DNA of 64,000 bases, taken from positions 55,030,094 through 55,094,093 of the forward strand of contig NC_068576.1 of NCBI RefSeq assembly GCF_025698545.1. The letters are read 5' to 3'. This document shows positions 36,295 through 48,600 of the stretch, piece after piece; the first letter of the stretch is position 1; every line of letters starts with the position of its first letter. Source of the stretch: Gossypium raimondii (lineage: Eukaryota; Streptophyta; Magnoliopsida; Malvales; Malvaceae). The position numbers and the translations under genes were made by a program. A model generated the notes under the pieces. The model saw nothing but the letters and a program-made list of their open reading frames with translations. It ran no database searches and was not told the DNA's origin.

Positions 36295-37275
36295 TGTAAC
36301 AGTCTGTTTTCAGTGAAATCGGAACAATTATTTCGGGACCACAAATCCAAAATCAAAAAATTTCTATTATTATCATTTTATGTTCTACTGTATGATAGAA
36401 ATACAACTTAAAAATTTCGTTAAGAAATTTTATCGCTTATATACCTAATTTGATGAAAAGGACTAAATTGCATTAAGTGCAAGTTGAGTTCTAATAGCTA
36501 AAGGTATTAAATAGCTATAGAATTTGAAATTTGAGGTCCTTATATAGTAAATAGACCATTAAAATGCTTAGTGGTTAAGCATGAATAGTCATCATTGGAA
36601 ATTTCATGAAACATTAAGGTTAATTTTGGAAATTATCAATTAAAATGATATTAAATAAAATAAAATAAAAATTCTATTATCATCATCAACCACCAAATAA
36701 AATAAAAAAAGAAAACCTAGCCATGGAAAACCTAGCCATGGAAGCTTGAGATATTAGCAAGCTTGTTTTGCTTAATTAGGTATGTATTCTTGTCCCGTTT
36801 TTAATAATTTCTATGTTTCTGAGATCGTAATAGCTTAATCTAGCTAACTCGGGGATTTATTTACAAAATCGTTAAAGTATTAAGGTTTTGCCATTGATGA
36901 GTATGCTTGAATTTTGAAGTTTTATGATAAAAAATGAAAGGTTGTTGTTAGATAAAAAAACTTTTGTAAAGAGAATTTTGATGAAATTATCAATTAGGGA
37001 TTAATTTGAAAAAGATGATAAATTTATGGTAAAATTGTGAATATGTGAATTATGTGAGCTGCTACTAAAACTATAAAAATTGACTAGGCTTGAGTAAGGA
37101 TTAAATTGCATGAAAGTCATTTTCCGAGCCTAGGGACTAAATTATAATAAATTAAAAGTATAGGGCAAAATAGCAATTTTTCCAAAAATATGTTGTTGGA
37201 CTAAGTTCAATATGAATTATATTGAATTGAGTTAAATTCATTCGTATAAATCCGGTTAGACCTAGTATGGAGTTA
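36295..37275 (+). mobile_element. truncated LTR of the element A family
   Basis: Begins TGTAACAGTCTGTTTTCAG and shares the CGGGACCACAAATC block and following text with the LTR at 16198, up to the GACCTA-TA-GGAGT phrase. It is then cut off abruptly and joined to the copia-like 3' fragment. Confidence 0.7.
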
Positions 37276-37771
37276 AATTCATGTATTGTCTTCCTTTATA
37301 ACCTCATGGTTTTTCTATTATCAACTTTTTTAACTGATTTAGGTAATAGAAAATATCTTACAGTACAAGCTTTGAAACTTTCATAATTTAATTATATCTT
37401 GCAGAGAATTTAAGTTTATCTCAAAATTTGTTCTATTTTAAAATGATTGAAATAGTTGATGTCATTTGTGGGAGTTGAATAAAATTCATGATTCATTGTT
37501 GGAAAATATGGATATCAAATATATAATAAGGGTAATTACATGCTATTATTTACTATCATGATAGTTTAGCTCAAATTAAAAGTGATCTAATTTGATTATA
37601 ATTTTATTGAGTTTTAATTATTAAATAAAGTACGAGTCAAATATATGTAGATACTTCAAGAATTAAGTTTTAATCAATTTCTAATTAATGATGGGGTAAT
37701 TAAGAATTAGGACTAATATGCGAAGTTATATATTAAGATTATGATTCTCAAATTACGCATAAAATATAATT
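37276..37771 (+). mobile_element. second copy of element E 3' end with partial LTR
   Basis: 37276-37496 matches 27675-27924. 37497 onward (TGTTGGAAAATATGGATATC) matches the LTR at 27925 for about 275 bp, then diverges. It may be the 3' end of the element whose 5' LTR is at 27925, with all intervening LTRs inserted later, or a separate copy. Confidence 0.6.
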
Positions 37772-40700
37772 TAAAATTAAAACCAATATAATTTAAAATC
37801 TCAAATTTAAATCTTACGTTACCTTCTTAAAAAGAAGATAAGATCGTATAAACAAAAAAACAAAAAAAAAAGTCGTCCATTTTATTTCCAACCATAACAC
37901 AAGTTGGCACGAATGGTTTATATAATTTTCCAATAGTAAGACAATGAGTTTGGCTATGAAAAGTAATTGGAGGGGTAGCCTATCATTTCTCTTTGTTGTT
38001 GATTTAACTTTAAACAATATTTGTTAATAAGGTTTTGGTAATGTTGATAAAAATCATTTTGAATTTTTTAGTGTCGAATTCCGAGTTTTATTATTTGTAA
38101 TTATCAAGTGTGCACCTCCAATTTTATTATTCAAAATTATCATATGGGTTTTATTTTATTATACTTGATTTTTTATTCGTTAGATTTTGTTTGATCACAT
38201 TCTAATTTTTCGTCAAAATATATTTTATATTGATTTGATTTTATTTCATTTATGATTATATTATATTTTTATTTGTATACTCTAAAAACATTTAATTTTT
38301 TTGTCACATTACACCATAAAATGAATAAGGATAAATATGTTAATTGTGAAGTCCCATCAACTCAACTTATTACAACGCGAGACCACTCCATTTATTGCAA
38401 CGGTAGACCACTCTTTTAACTGACCACCGATAAGAAGCAAACTTGAGAACCAAGCATAAGCGCAAGGGTATCATCTCTTGTAAGTTTCATTTTTCTCTTT
38501 AACATCTTCTCATCACATCCCATTATCTTCAACATCGTTTTACTAAGTTGGTTGTTGTCACCCTTAATCAAATTTTATAATTAGTATTATTATGATGACA
38601 CCTTCTATCCTTTCATATTTTTATATTCTTAAATAACATAATTACAAATTATAAATCTAAAAATGAACACATTTTTTTAGTGAACTATAGGAGGAAAGTA
38701 AAGCCCTAACAGCAACGCGACTAGCACAATTCGGACTCAGGCCACACCTAGGGCGGTAAACATACTGACTATCAGGCCAACACAGAAAATTCAAATGAGC
38801 ATATTTTTCTGAACAATAAAAATTAAACACGTATTTAATAATATAAAAATACAAATTTATTTAAGTTGTTATTTCTTTTATAACACAAATTTCAGACTGA
38901 TTGAATAAGGTGGTATTGTTAATATAGTACAATTAAGTGTTAAATATATTACCAAGCAAAGAGAAAAAGGTTGGGCGTTGAGCTCAAGACACAGACACCA
39001 AAAAGACCGGGTCGACCTTCCCAAGGGTCGAAGAAAACGTGGAGGAGACCGTGACATCAGTAGTGGGTCAGGGGTTATACGTCATACGGTGACGCCATCA
39101 CTATTTATTACAAACCCAACTTGCACTTTGAAGAAAGCCCTACTATATTATACACTTCACCGGGAACTGTTTATATGGATTTATTTTCTCACTGAACCTA
39201 ATTAATATAGCTTAATTATTATTTTACACTTTGGAATTGCATATAAATTATTATTTATAATTAAAATCATTTTTATTGAGCTAATTCAATCACGTAATTA
39301 ATAAATTATTATATATTTAATTTTACTAAATACATTTTATATATTATTTTATAAATGTTATTTTGAATTGTGAAGTTTTCATGCAATATTAATTTAGAAT
39401 TTCAATGATTGCAGTTGTATAAGAAATAAAATTTTATATTAAAATGTCTTAAACTGACAGATTATAATCTTTTGATGAAGATGCATTTTATTAAATTATT
39501 TAAATATGATTTTGAATGTATTAATTATTATTTATTTAATTCTCTCAAATATCATTGTGGAATTAAATACAATATTATTTATAATTTTAATATACCTAAA
39601 TTTATATGAAATATTTAACTTTTTTTTTGAAGAGTAATATTGAAAATAAGATAAATGTCATATATTTTCAAGTAATGTAATGTAATTTATTTATTATTTT
39701 ACTTAAAAGAAAATCAAATTTTGAAAATTATTTTGTGAAATGTTATTATAAATAACAATCAATCATCAAAAAGGACGAAGCATTCCTAGTATTTATTAAA
39801 AGAAGTAAATGATGTAGTAGCAGCCTCTGTAGGTGATAATTTTAGGACAACGACTTGCTCCACTGCATATGGCAGCTGGCAACTTGACGACTCACTTTCT
39901 CATTTTTTTTTAAATATATTTTTTAATTTAAGTTTGATTACCTACTTATTTATTTATGTATTATAATATATTTATATTAAATAGTAAATATACAAATGTT
40001 TTTATATATTAATTAATTTTGATTATAATTATATAAATAGATTTATTATAATTACGATTGTAGTTATACCTTTAAAATAGATCCTTGAAAAAAAATTAAT
40101 GGACGGTAATATTAAAATAAAAATCCAATAATATTATTTTAAAACTTACAAATTAAAACTGGATTTAAAAATTTTAAAATCCAAACAAAAATCTAATTGA
40201 CATTGAATTTGGACAAAAATAAGAGAAAAGATAGATAATGATATTTTGAGAAAAAAAATCAATTTTCCACAATTACAAACATTTATGAGATTCTGTCAAT
40301 TAGACAATGATTCAATAGCGAGATTGGAATTTTGAGGTCTCAAGTTCGAGTTTCATCTTATGTCTAAATTCATTGTCGAACTGCTTATTAACACAATTCA
40401 ATCAAACAATCTACTTCTATAGACTTTACTCATACAATTATTAATTATTAATTTAAGCCAAATCCAATTCCTTAAAATAGAAAAGCCATACCTTTCAAAA
40501 TAATTCCTTTATACATTAAACATGGTGTATTTGTTGTTGAAGACCTTTAAACATTTATAAATCAAAATCTCAAGCCCACTAAATGCATTAAACTATCATA
40601 GTTTGAATTTCACATCCACTTTTAAAAATTTTAAAATTTTATTTTTATTTAATAAACTATTCTCGTTAAATTCACATTCGCGTTTAATTTGAAATTTTAA

Positions 40701-42290
40701 ATATTTGTGTTTTGAGTAGCAAAATCCTATAAAAACTATTTAAATAAAGTATAATAATTCAAAGGCTTTATTTAGTATTCCACATGATGTGGGTACTATT
40801 TTTGTAGATGAGGTGTATATACACTTGTGATTCAAGCATTATTTTAGTGCCCGTGATGTGACATATCATGATTCTGTATTGGTTGATTGGGTCAATTTTA
40901 TGTTGTATTGATGCTCTACAGCTTAACCAACTAAAATTAATAATCATCTTAGGTACTTTTCTCATCAACATTTATATCTGTAAGATTGATGATTGAAATT
41001 GGAATAATAAGTATTTATATTCTCATCAGCAACTACATTTTTTTTTTACAATTAACTACATCTCTTTTATAATTATCTTATATACTATTTGTGGAGTTTT
41101 TAGGTTGATATAATTTATTTTTAGGGTATAATAAAATAATTAAATAATTAAAATATATATTTGACATCATTTAAACCCATTTGTGGAGTTTTTTACCTCA
41201 ATTGAGGGTGAATAAAATAATTACCCTTAATAGAAAACCTTTAAGTTGCTTCATTATAAAACTTTTTAATTATGTAGACTTTTTTATTAGAATATGTCAT
41301 AAGTCCTCAGATTCTTAGAAAATTTGAAATTTAGTCTTTCTACTTTTCGATTTCAAATTTAGGTTCAATTGTTATTACTGTTAATTTTTTTGTTAAATTC
41401 AGATGAATTAGATTGTCACCTTTCAAGAAGGATTTTCGTATGTTTTGTATTACTAATATTTTAACAATCCGGTCGTGATCTCCTACTAGTTCAATTAATA
41501 TTTTAATATGATTAATATTTTTATATAATATTTTAAGGATCTCATTACTCAATTTTATCAATTAAACCAAAAATCTAATCGATTGGATCTCCAATTTGGT
41601 TCTGGTAATGAATTGTTTGTAAGCTTTCAGACCAAGATCAGGATTGAACCTCAAAATGTGAGAAGCTCGAAATTTGTTTGTCCAAATACTGGGCCATTTC
41701 TGATGCTACTCAATTATCAGAGCTTAAGTGAGCAATTGGCCCAAATTTAAGTGTGAAGCTTTGGAGCTTGGAATTTTCAATTGAAATATACAAGCTTTTC
41801 CCAAAAGACACAATGAGGGGTAAAATAAAAAAGAGAAATATATTTATATTTGGAAAAATCAAGATTAAGATAACCATATGAACATTACCAGCGAAGTTTG
41901 TATGTTAATTGTTACTAGCTTTTATTACTAGGTTCAACAGTCAACTGAACTGTTGATAGAGTGACAAAAGATTTGCGTTCAAATCTTCAGGTGATACTCG
42001 TCTCGGCTCATACAATAACAAGGTTGAATGAACAACTCTACAAAAGTAAACAAATAGAGAATGCCCCAGAGAAACCTAATGAAAACCAGGGAAGCAAACT
42101 CTGTTAAGGGTAAACTCTAAGCTCAAAATGTGATTTTTACAAGTACATAGTAACCTACTGTGTTAATAACTACTAATATGATTTTGAGTGTAGATATGAA
42201 CAAAAGAATCTTTAGTGTTTGGCTGAAATTGCAAGTGCAACCAATTCTAAAGATCCATGGTAAACTTCAATCCATGCACTTCTCTATGTT
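37772..42290. other. AT-rich spacer with repeat fragments, no gene supported
   Basis: Two GC-richer islands stand out: 38650-38790, whose minus strand reads through 65 codons with a Cys/Arg-rich text, and 38944-39130. Neither has a recognised domain. The rest is AT-rich and includes the 3' flank of the pseudo-response regulator gene. Confidence 0.55.
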
Positions 42291-42294
42291 GTAA

Positions 42295-45164
42295 CTAGCC
42301 ATCGGGTGAATTGTGATAATGACACTCTGCTTGTATCTGCGTAGGATGATCGACTTGTGTTTGACGAACAAATTGGCCTTTTACTCTGGGTCGCTGCTCC
42401 GCAAGTTTCTTTCTGCTCTCGTATCGGACCTGTAAAATTGAAATATTAGCTGCCTCTAAGTGGCTCGATCCATGTGTATTTGATCTTACAATGATGACGA
42501 TGATAATGTTGTACCTTTTTCTCATAGCATCTATCCTTCCGCTTCAATCGAAACTTGGTTAGAGCTGCTTCTCGTTGGATAGAACGGTGTGAATTTCCAG
42601 CAGGAGCAGGAACATTGTCGTCGTTCTTTCTTTCTGTAGAAGCTCGAACAATAACCTGATCAACATTGCTATTACTTGCACTACTGCTCCCATATGCAAT
42701 ACCATTAAGTTGACTAATGGATCCATTACAGAAGCTGCCGGTTCCACTTTGATTAACGGTAGGAGAAATATGACCTTTATCTTCGACAGAATCCAACTTT
42801 TGATCCATCTGATTTGTTCCAGACGCAAGTCGGTCATAAAACTGTCTAGAGGAATTCATTTCGAGACTGGAATGATGAAATGGATTCACACCAAAGGTAG
42901 GTTCATGTTGGTTGACTGAGCTTGGACATTCTCTCTGTTCCATGCATGATGTGGCTGCTTCAGTGTGCCTCGATTTATCAGTAGCTCCCGCAGTCGAAGG
43001 AATCATGTTTCTTTGAGAGGTTACCGTGGGACTAGGAGTAGCAGCATCATGTTCAGAAACGATATTGGACAATATCGTCTCGGAATTAGACCCAGATTCT
43101 TTTTTTTTATTACTGATACTTGTCAGTGTTGAATGCTGGGGCTGTGATAGTCTATTAGAGTACCTGTATTTATGATTAGCAACAAAAAAGATGAAATTAT
43201 CGGATTTAAGATGCGCAAAAGAAAAAAATGCTATCCATTTGTTCTAAAACACTTCAAAATACAACAGAAACCAACCTTGTAAAGGCTGATGAATTAGGAT
43301 GCCAGAGAATAGGTCTTTCTCGAGTAACATTATTCTCAAAATCATTATTATTACATCTTCTCAAGGAAAGATCTAAGGGTGGAGAAGAATCAAACTTGCT
43401 TGTGCTATTTATTGAAGAAAAGTTGAAATTTCTGTTAAATGTTCCCATGAAATCAATAGCTTCTCTTGGTGAATCAGCAAGTGCATTACCAGCCTCAACC
43501 GAAATATTCATATTCGTTCTTTGACATTCCAGTTCAACACCCTTGTACGCAGTTGTCAGGTTGGGATCCTTGCAGGCATTGACTGCTTACAAATTTGATT
43601 GAGACATCGATAAAAGTTTAGATGTTCTCCTACTGAGCAGAAAAGCAATGCCAAAACTCAAAAATTTCTTGTCTTACCACTAGTTTTCGTCTCATGCATG
43701 AGCAGATTCTGATTTAAACAATCATGAGCTTCATGCATCTGCGATCCACTTGGTTGCGATTTTCCCTTTATCAAGTCTGAAAATTCCTGGATAGTTTCCA
43801 TGTCGGCACTCTCAGCTTCCATGTCCGGCTTTATACAAGAGCTCTGCAAGAGATAGTAATTATGCATTATTGTAAACTTCATGTACCCAATTTAAACTGT
43901 AAACAAAAACAAATTCCTTTTGACCATGAGTGACCTCTTCAATACACATAAATCTCTACTTGAATTCGTGACATGATAGCATATAAGCTGTAACACTCCA
44001 CACACCAAAAATTCACCGCTATGGAAATAGTATATCATCTTAAATGGCGTGGTTAAGCGTAAGGCAAATCTTATATATAGGAAATTCACTGATCAATCAA
44101 ACAACAAAGCTCAAATGGCACTGACCTGAGTATCACTTCCTTTATCAGTTTGTCTTGCAGCATCATTTTCAGAGGTAGCTTCAACCCGTTTGCGTCCAAT
44201 GCTCTCATCCCCGGGGCAGTTTCCGCCAATTATAGACTGATTCAAACAACAGATACAAAACAGGATCAGAACAAAAAAAATTGGAAAATTATTACAAATA
44301 AAGTGAAAGAAGTAAAGCATACTGATTGTCTTCTCCACGCATGCTGCCATAAGTTTCTCAGTTCATTTCTCCTTACTGGCTTAACAAGGTAATCAGCAGC
44401 CCCTCTCAACATGCATTTGTATACTGTGCTAACTGAATCTTGTGAGGACATCACTGCAATATTCACGCAAAATGACAAAACAAGAAACTTGATTTAAGTT
44501 TAGTTTGTTATGGACCCATAGTAGAAACGATAACAAATTCGTATCTTTTTATATCATACTTATAACAGGGATGCTTTTACAAAGCTCATGCTCCATGATT
44601 AGTGTAAGAAGAGCAAATCCAGATATAGATGGCAAATCCACTTCTGCCAAAATGAGATCATAGTTATGGGGTTTTCCCTTCAGCATCTCCCATGCCTTCA
44701 ACCCATCTGGAACTGCAGAAACTGCTCAAAAAGATGGGGGGAAATGCACCATTTTCAGTTCCAAATGTAGTATAAAACAATTCTAAAGAATTTCTTATTT
44801 GAAAACAGCTTAATTCCAAGATCAAATAACACCCTTTGCTGTACTTTAAAAAAAAGGAGAAACAAATAGTAATAGTTCAGGGATAAAAATGAGGTAAAAA
44901 AAGGGATTTGCCCTAACCTTTATAATTGCATTTCTTGAGAAGAGCAGCTATAATTTGCCTGGTTGAATCATCAGCTTCGATCAACAAAACCCTCAAAGCC
45001 ATCCACCTTTCCCATTTCACCACTTCACCATAGACACAACTTTCTTGCTGCTGCTTCTTTTTCTTCTTCTTTATCCCTTCAAATTCCCCATTTTCCATCT
45101 CTGTATCACTGTTACCTTTCACCTCCTTCACTTCCTCGCAACTCATCACCACAAAATCCCCCAT
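42295..45164 (-). CDS. PRR5: pseudo-response regulator, PRR5/PRR9 clock group
   Basis: Eight exons on minus (45164-44918, 44721-44560, 44453-44323, 44236-44126, 43843-43678, 43582-43276, 43163-42515, 42429-42295), all phases consistent, give 635 aa. The protein is a nuclear transcriptional repressor of the circadian clock. The receiver-like domain spans about residues 56-175. The phospho-acceptor Asp is replaced by Glu109 (ILAEVDLPS), Lys161 is kept (VKPVRR), and [13 protein letters not shown] is typical of PRRs. The middle holds DFMG and LDLSLRR motifs known in PRR5/PRR9. The C-terminal CCT domain (about 572-614: [20 protein letters not shown] then [15 protein letters not shown]) is split by the last intron. 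The first in-frame ATG is 45164; the open frame upstream has only non-ATG codons. PRR5 is preferred over PRR9 on the middle region, with moderate certainty. Confidence 0.93.
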
Positions 45165-45427
45165 AGTTTTGTTTTTTTTCTGCTTCTTTTTTTGTATACC
45201 ACTAAAATCTATTGCTTTTTTTTCCACAACTCTGAACTTAGCAAAGCAAAGTAAAGAATCGAAAATCTGTCCAATTCCCAACTACTAAAATCAACATTGG
45301 CTATACCACCAAAAAAAAAATAATAATAATAGAAATCTTAACTTTAATCGAACGGTAAGAAACTGAATCAAGTATCCATCTAATTCTAATCCAACGGTGA
45401 TAAATATCTGACCGGCGACCAAGGTGG

Positions 45428-45444
45428 AAAATATCTAAAAATCT
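45428..45444 (+). promoter_or_regulatory. evening element next to a CCA1-binding site
   Basis: AAAATATCT (45428-45436), the exact evening element, abuts AAAAATCT (45437-45444), the CCA1/LHY-binding site. They lie about 265-280 bp upstream of the PRR ATG. Both are known binding sites for the morning clock MYBs that regulate PRR genes. Confidence 0.75.
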
Positions 45445-45536
45445 ATTTTGTGTGGCCTACGGGAAGCCATGGATTGTGGGGCTCATATTTTACCAAAAAG
45501 AAAAAAGAAGGAATGAAAAATAAGGGGTCAAACAGG

Positions 45537-45572
45537 GGCTTCGGCATCGGCTTCGGCTTCGGCTTCGGCGTT
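45537..45572. repeat. short TTCGGC hexamer repeat
   Basis: Imperfect run GGCTTCGGCATCGGCTTCGG continuing with further TTCGGC units, in the upstream region of the PRR gene. No function is evident. Confidence 0.7.
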
Positions 45573-45606
45573 TGGGGATATTTTTCTTGCGTGGGACCCA
45601 CTGCTA

Positions 45607-45689
45607 AAAAATCTATTTCGAAGCAGATATTATTTCTGTGAGTGCTTTTAAGGAGACATTCGATTTACTGGACAGTAACCCAACACGTG
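45607..45689 (+). promoter_or_regulatory. second CCA1-binding site and a G-box upstream of PRR
   Basis: AAAAATCT at 45607-45614 is a second CCA1-type site. CACGTG within AACACGTGGGC at 45684-45689 is a G-box, a site for PIF/HY5-type factors and for PRR-containing complexes. Distances to the ATG are about 450 and 520 bp. Confidence 0.6.
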
Positions 45690-45699
45690 GGCGTGTTGC

Positions 45700-48600
45700 A
45701 GCGGAGCGCTTTTCTCTTCTTCTTTTTTTCAAATGTACAAACTGCACCATTAAGTCACCCAACTTTAACAAATATTCGATTTGGTCACTGAAAATAAAAA
45801 TCTCAAATATAACACCATGGTTAGATAGTTTTTTCGGTTTAATCCCTCACCGTTTATTTGGCTAATGGCAGGATAAGGGAACATTCATTTTAGTCATCCA
45901 TTTTAATCAAATTTCTCATTTTAGTCACTCGTTTTCTTTTTAATTTCTTTTTATGTTATTAAACAATAAAGTAAACCTAAGGTTTAAAAGGAATTGAGTT
46001 ATTTGGAAATAGAAGCTGAAGGGACCTTTTATCTTTGTTTTTTAGAATGCATAATAGTAATTTTAATCCTTCATTTTTACATTTTTTGCCATTTTGTTCT
46101 TATTTTAAGCTAATTTTGATTATTAGCATTTTAAAAAGTCAAATCATTTTTAAGTAGCAATATTGACTGAAATATTTTTTACGATATTAGTTCATGTATA
46201 CTTCATACTAATACAACACCATTTTTCTTAAATGATACATCAACAAATAATTTAAAATTTATAAAAATATTCAGAAAAATAAATAAATAAAAGTTCATAA
46301 AAATTCAAAATAATTTTTAACAAAGAGAAGAAATTTGTAACACCCTAACTGTCTCTCAGAATCGAACAGTTCGGACTACGCCACACTGCAGTAGTGTGAC
46401 CCTGCTTCCTATTTTTCAAGTTTTTTCTAAAATTTTCTATTTTGTTTCAAATTGGTTCCTGATTGTTCCCAAGTTATTTTTAAGGTCCCGAAGGCTTGGT
46501 TAGTATTTTTACTATGATTACATTAAGTTCGCTTATTTTGAAAATATCTTATTTTATGTCCAACTATTTTAACACATTTGTCCTAAATGAACTGTTTCCT
46601 CATATTATTACATTAATAATTAAATAGTTAATTAATACAAAACAAACCATAATACATGTTTTAAGGACCAAACCCACACGTATGATTTATGTTTTAAAAA
46701 GTTAAAAATATATTAAAATCTTTAATTATACTTCTTTTTTTGTATAAGTATCTTTGATTCTATTTGTTTTGTTAGGTCTGGTTTTTTTTTCCTTGATTTC
46801 AAAGTAAATTTACACTCGAATTAAATATTGTTTGACTTGCTAAGTCAACTCAGTCAACGAATTTGAAAATATATTTGAAAAATAAAAAAATATATAAAAT
46901 TTAAATATTGAATTAATGGTTGAGGAATAAAATCAGACTCCTTTCATCTTCAAATTTGTTCCAAGATATTTTGTTGTATTGTTGGTAGGAATTGAATTGA
47001 TATTTGTGTAGACAGAAATTTAACACTAAATCATTCTTGAAAATATTGAACTGATGGGATGGGATACCAAATGCCAACCATTCTTATTTCTTTAAGCAAC
47101 TGCTGCTCTTTTCTTCCAACCTTTTCCTTACTACGTGTCACTTATACAACCTTTCAGATATATGGCAAATTCGTGTATAGCAAAGCTGCTCTGGAATTGA
47201 GCGGCTGGGATTATCAAAATTGAATTGGATGGAGAGAAGTTGAAAAAGTAGAGATATTTTATGTGCCAAGATTGTTGTTGCTATGACTAGATGCAACCGG
47301 CCTTCAATGATACACAACGTTATGTTGCGAGATAAGTGTGAAGTAATAAAAATTTGATTTCCTGGTTGAACTTTAGTTAAAATAATAAAATTGGGTTAAG
47401 TGAAAAGCATTAATATTTTAAGTTCAAATTGGATTGTTTTTTTCATGTGTATTTATTTTTTTAGATAAATCACAATATATAAAATTATAAATACTTTTAA
47501 AATAATATTTCTTACTTTGTAAGATGGTGAAATCAACTCTTTCAACTCTTTAAAATATAATATAAATAATTATGATTTTTTAGCTTAATAAAAAATATAT
47601 ATTACCCTTAAAATGAGTGCTATAAACACAAATTAATCAGACCCTATTAACCCTCATATGTGTTATTGGTTGTGGTTAATGGTGATTAAAAGCGAATAAC
47701 ATAGTCTTCTCTCACACCCATTGGCATGCTATGCAAGGTTTTTAAAATTTTGATTCAACTGGTTCTATTGTTCTATCTTAGTTCCTAAAATAACTAGTTC
47801 AATGTCCTCCTTTAAATAGATACTCCGACTGGTTTAACCCGATTCAAACAATAGTAGTCGTAATTTATTGTTTTTGCTCCTATCGTGTCTTGTATATTTT
47901 ATTAGGTCTTTGCCTGACCTGATATGCATATTGTTTCTTTCTGATGATGAAATGAAACGAAGGATAAAAAATCTATTCTAAAATTACTCGTATACTTTTT
48001 TCAAATAAGGAGATACAAGCTATATATGGACATTAATTGAAAAATAATTTAGGATTTTGAATATTATTTTAATCTGAATGAAATTAAATTCACATCGTAA
48101 AATAATGAGTATTATGTGTTTGTACTCCAAAAATTATATTTTTTCTAGATTAAAATATATTATTAGTCTATGTACGTATTTCGAATTTGAGACTTAGTCC
48201 TTATATTTAAAAGTTAAAAATTCAATCCTCCTACTTTTTCAATTAAAAAATTCTAACCTAATTATTATCGTTGTTTGTAATTTCTGTCAAAATTTGTGAA
48301 CTTTACATATTCAATTTTTGTCAACCACATGCAGCGTCATATGAGGGCAACATGTCATGTTGGCAAATTTTAACTAAAAATATGTAAATGAGACATTGGC
48401 GCTTGCAAGCTACTCGAGTTTGATTAGAACAAAATTTGGACTCGATTCAATAATTATCGAGCTGAGCTCGAGCTATCAATCGAGTCAAATGCGAGTTTAG
48501 TAATACAATATTACTCGAACAACTTGCGAGCCTTATCGAGCTTTTCATAAATTTATATCATTTCCCTTAATATATATTATTAACCCTAAGCTTAATTATT

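Noticed and set aside
40280-40400. Possible tRNA-like or SINE B box (AAGTTCGAGTTTC)
   Set aside because: No matching A box at proper spacing and no cloverleaf; too weak to report as an RNA gene.
42559-42919. Overlapping open frames on both strands in the PRR region
   Set aside because: Shadows of PRR exon 7 in other frames.
45165-45281. 39-codon in-frame extension of the PRR protein
   Set aside because: It begins with TTG, has no ATG, is Lys/Gln-rich low-complexity and unlike PRR N-termini; it is 5' UTR.
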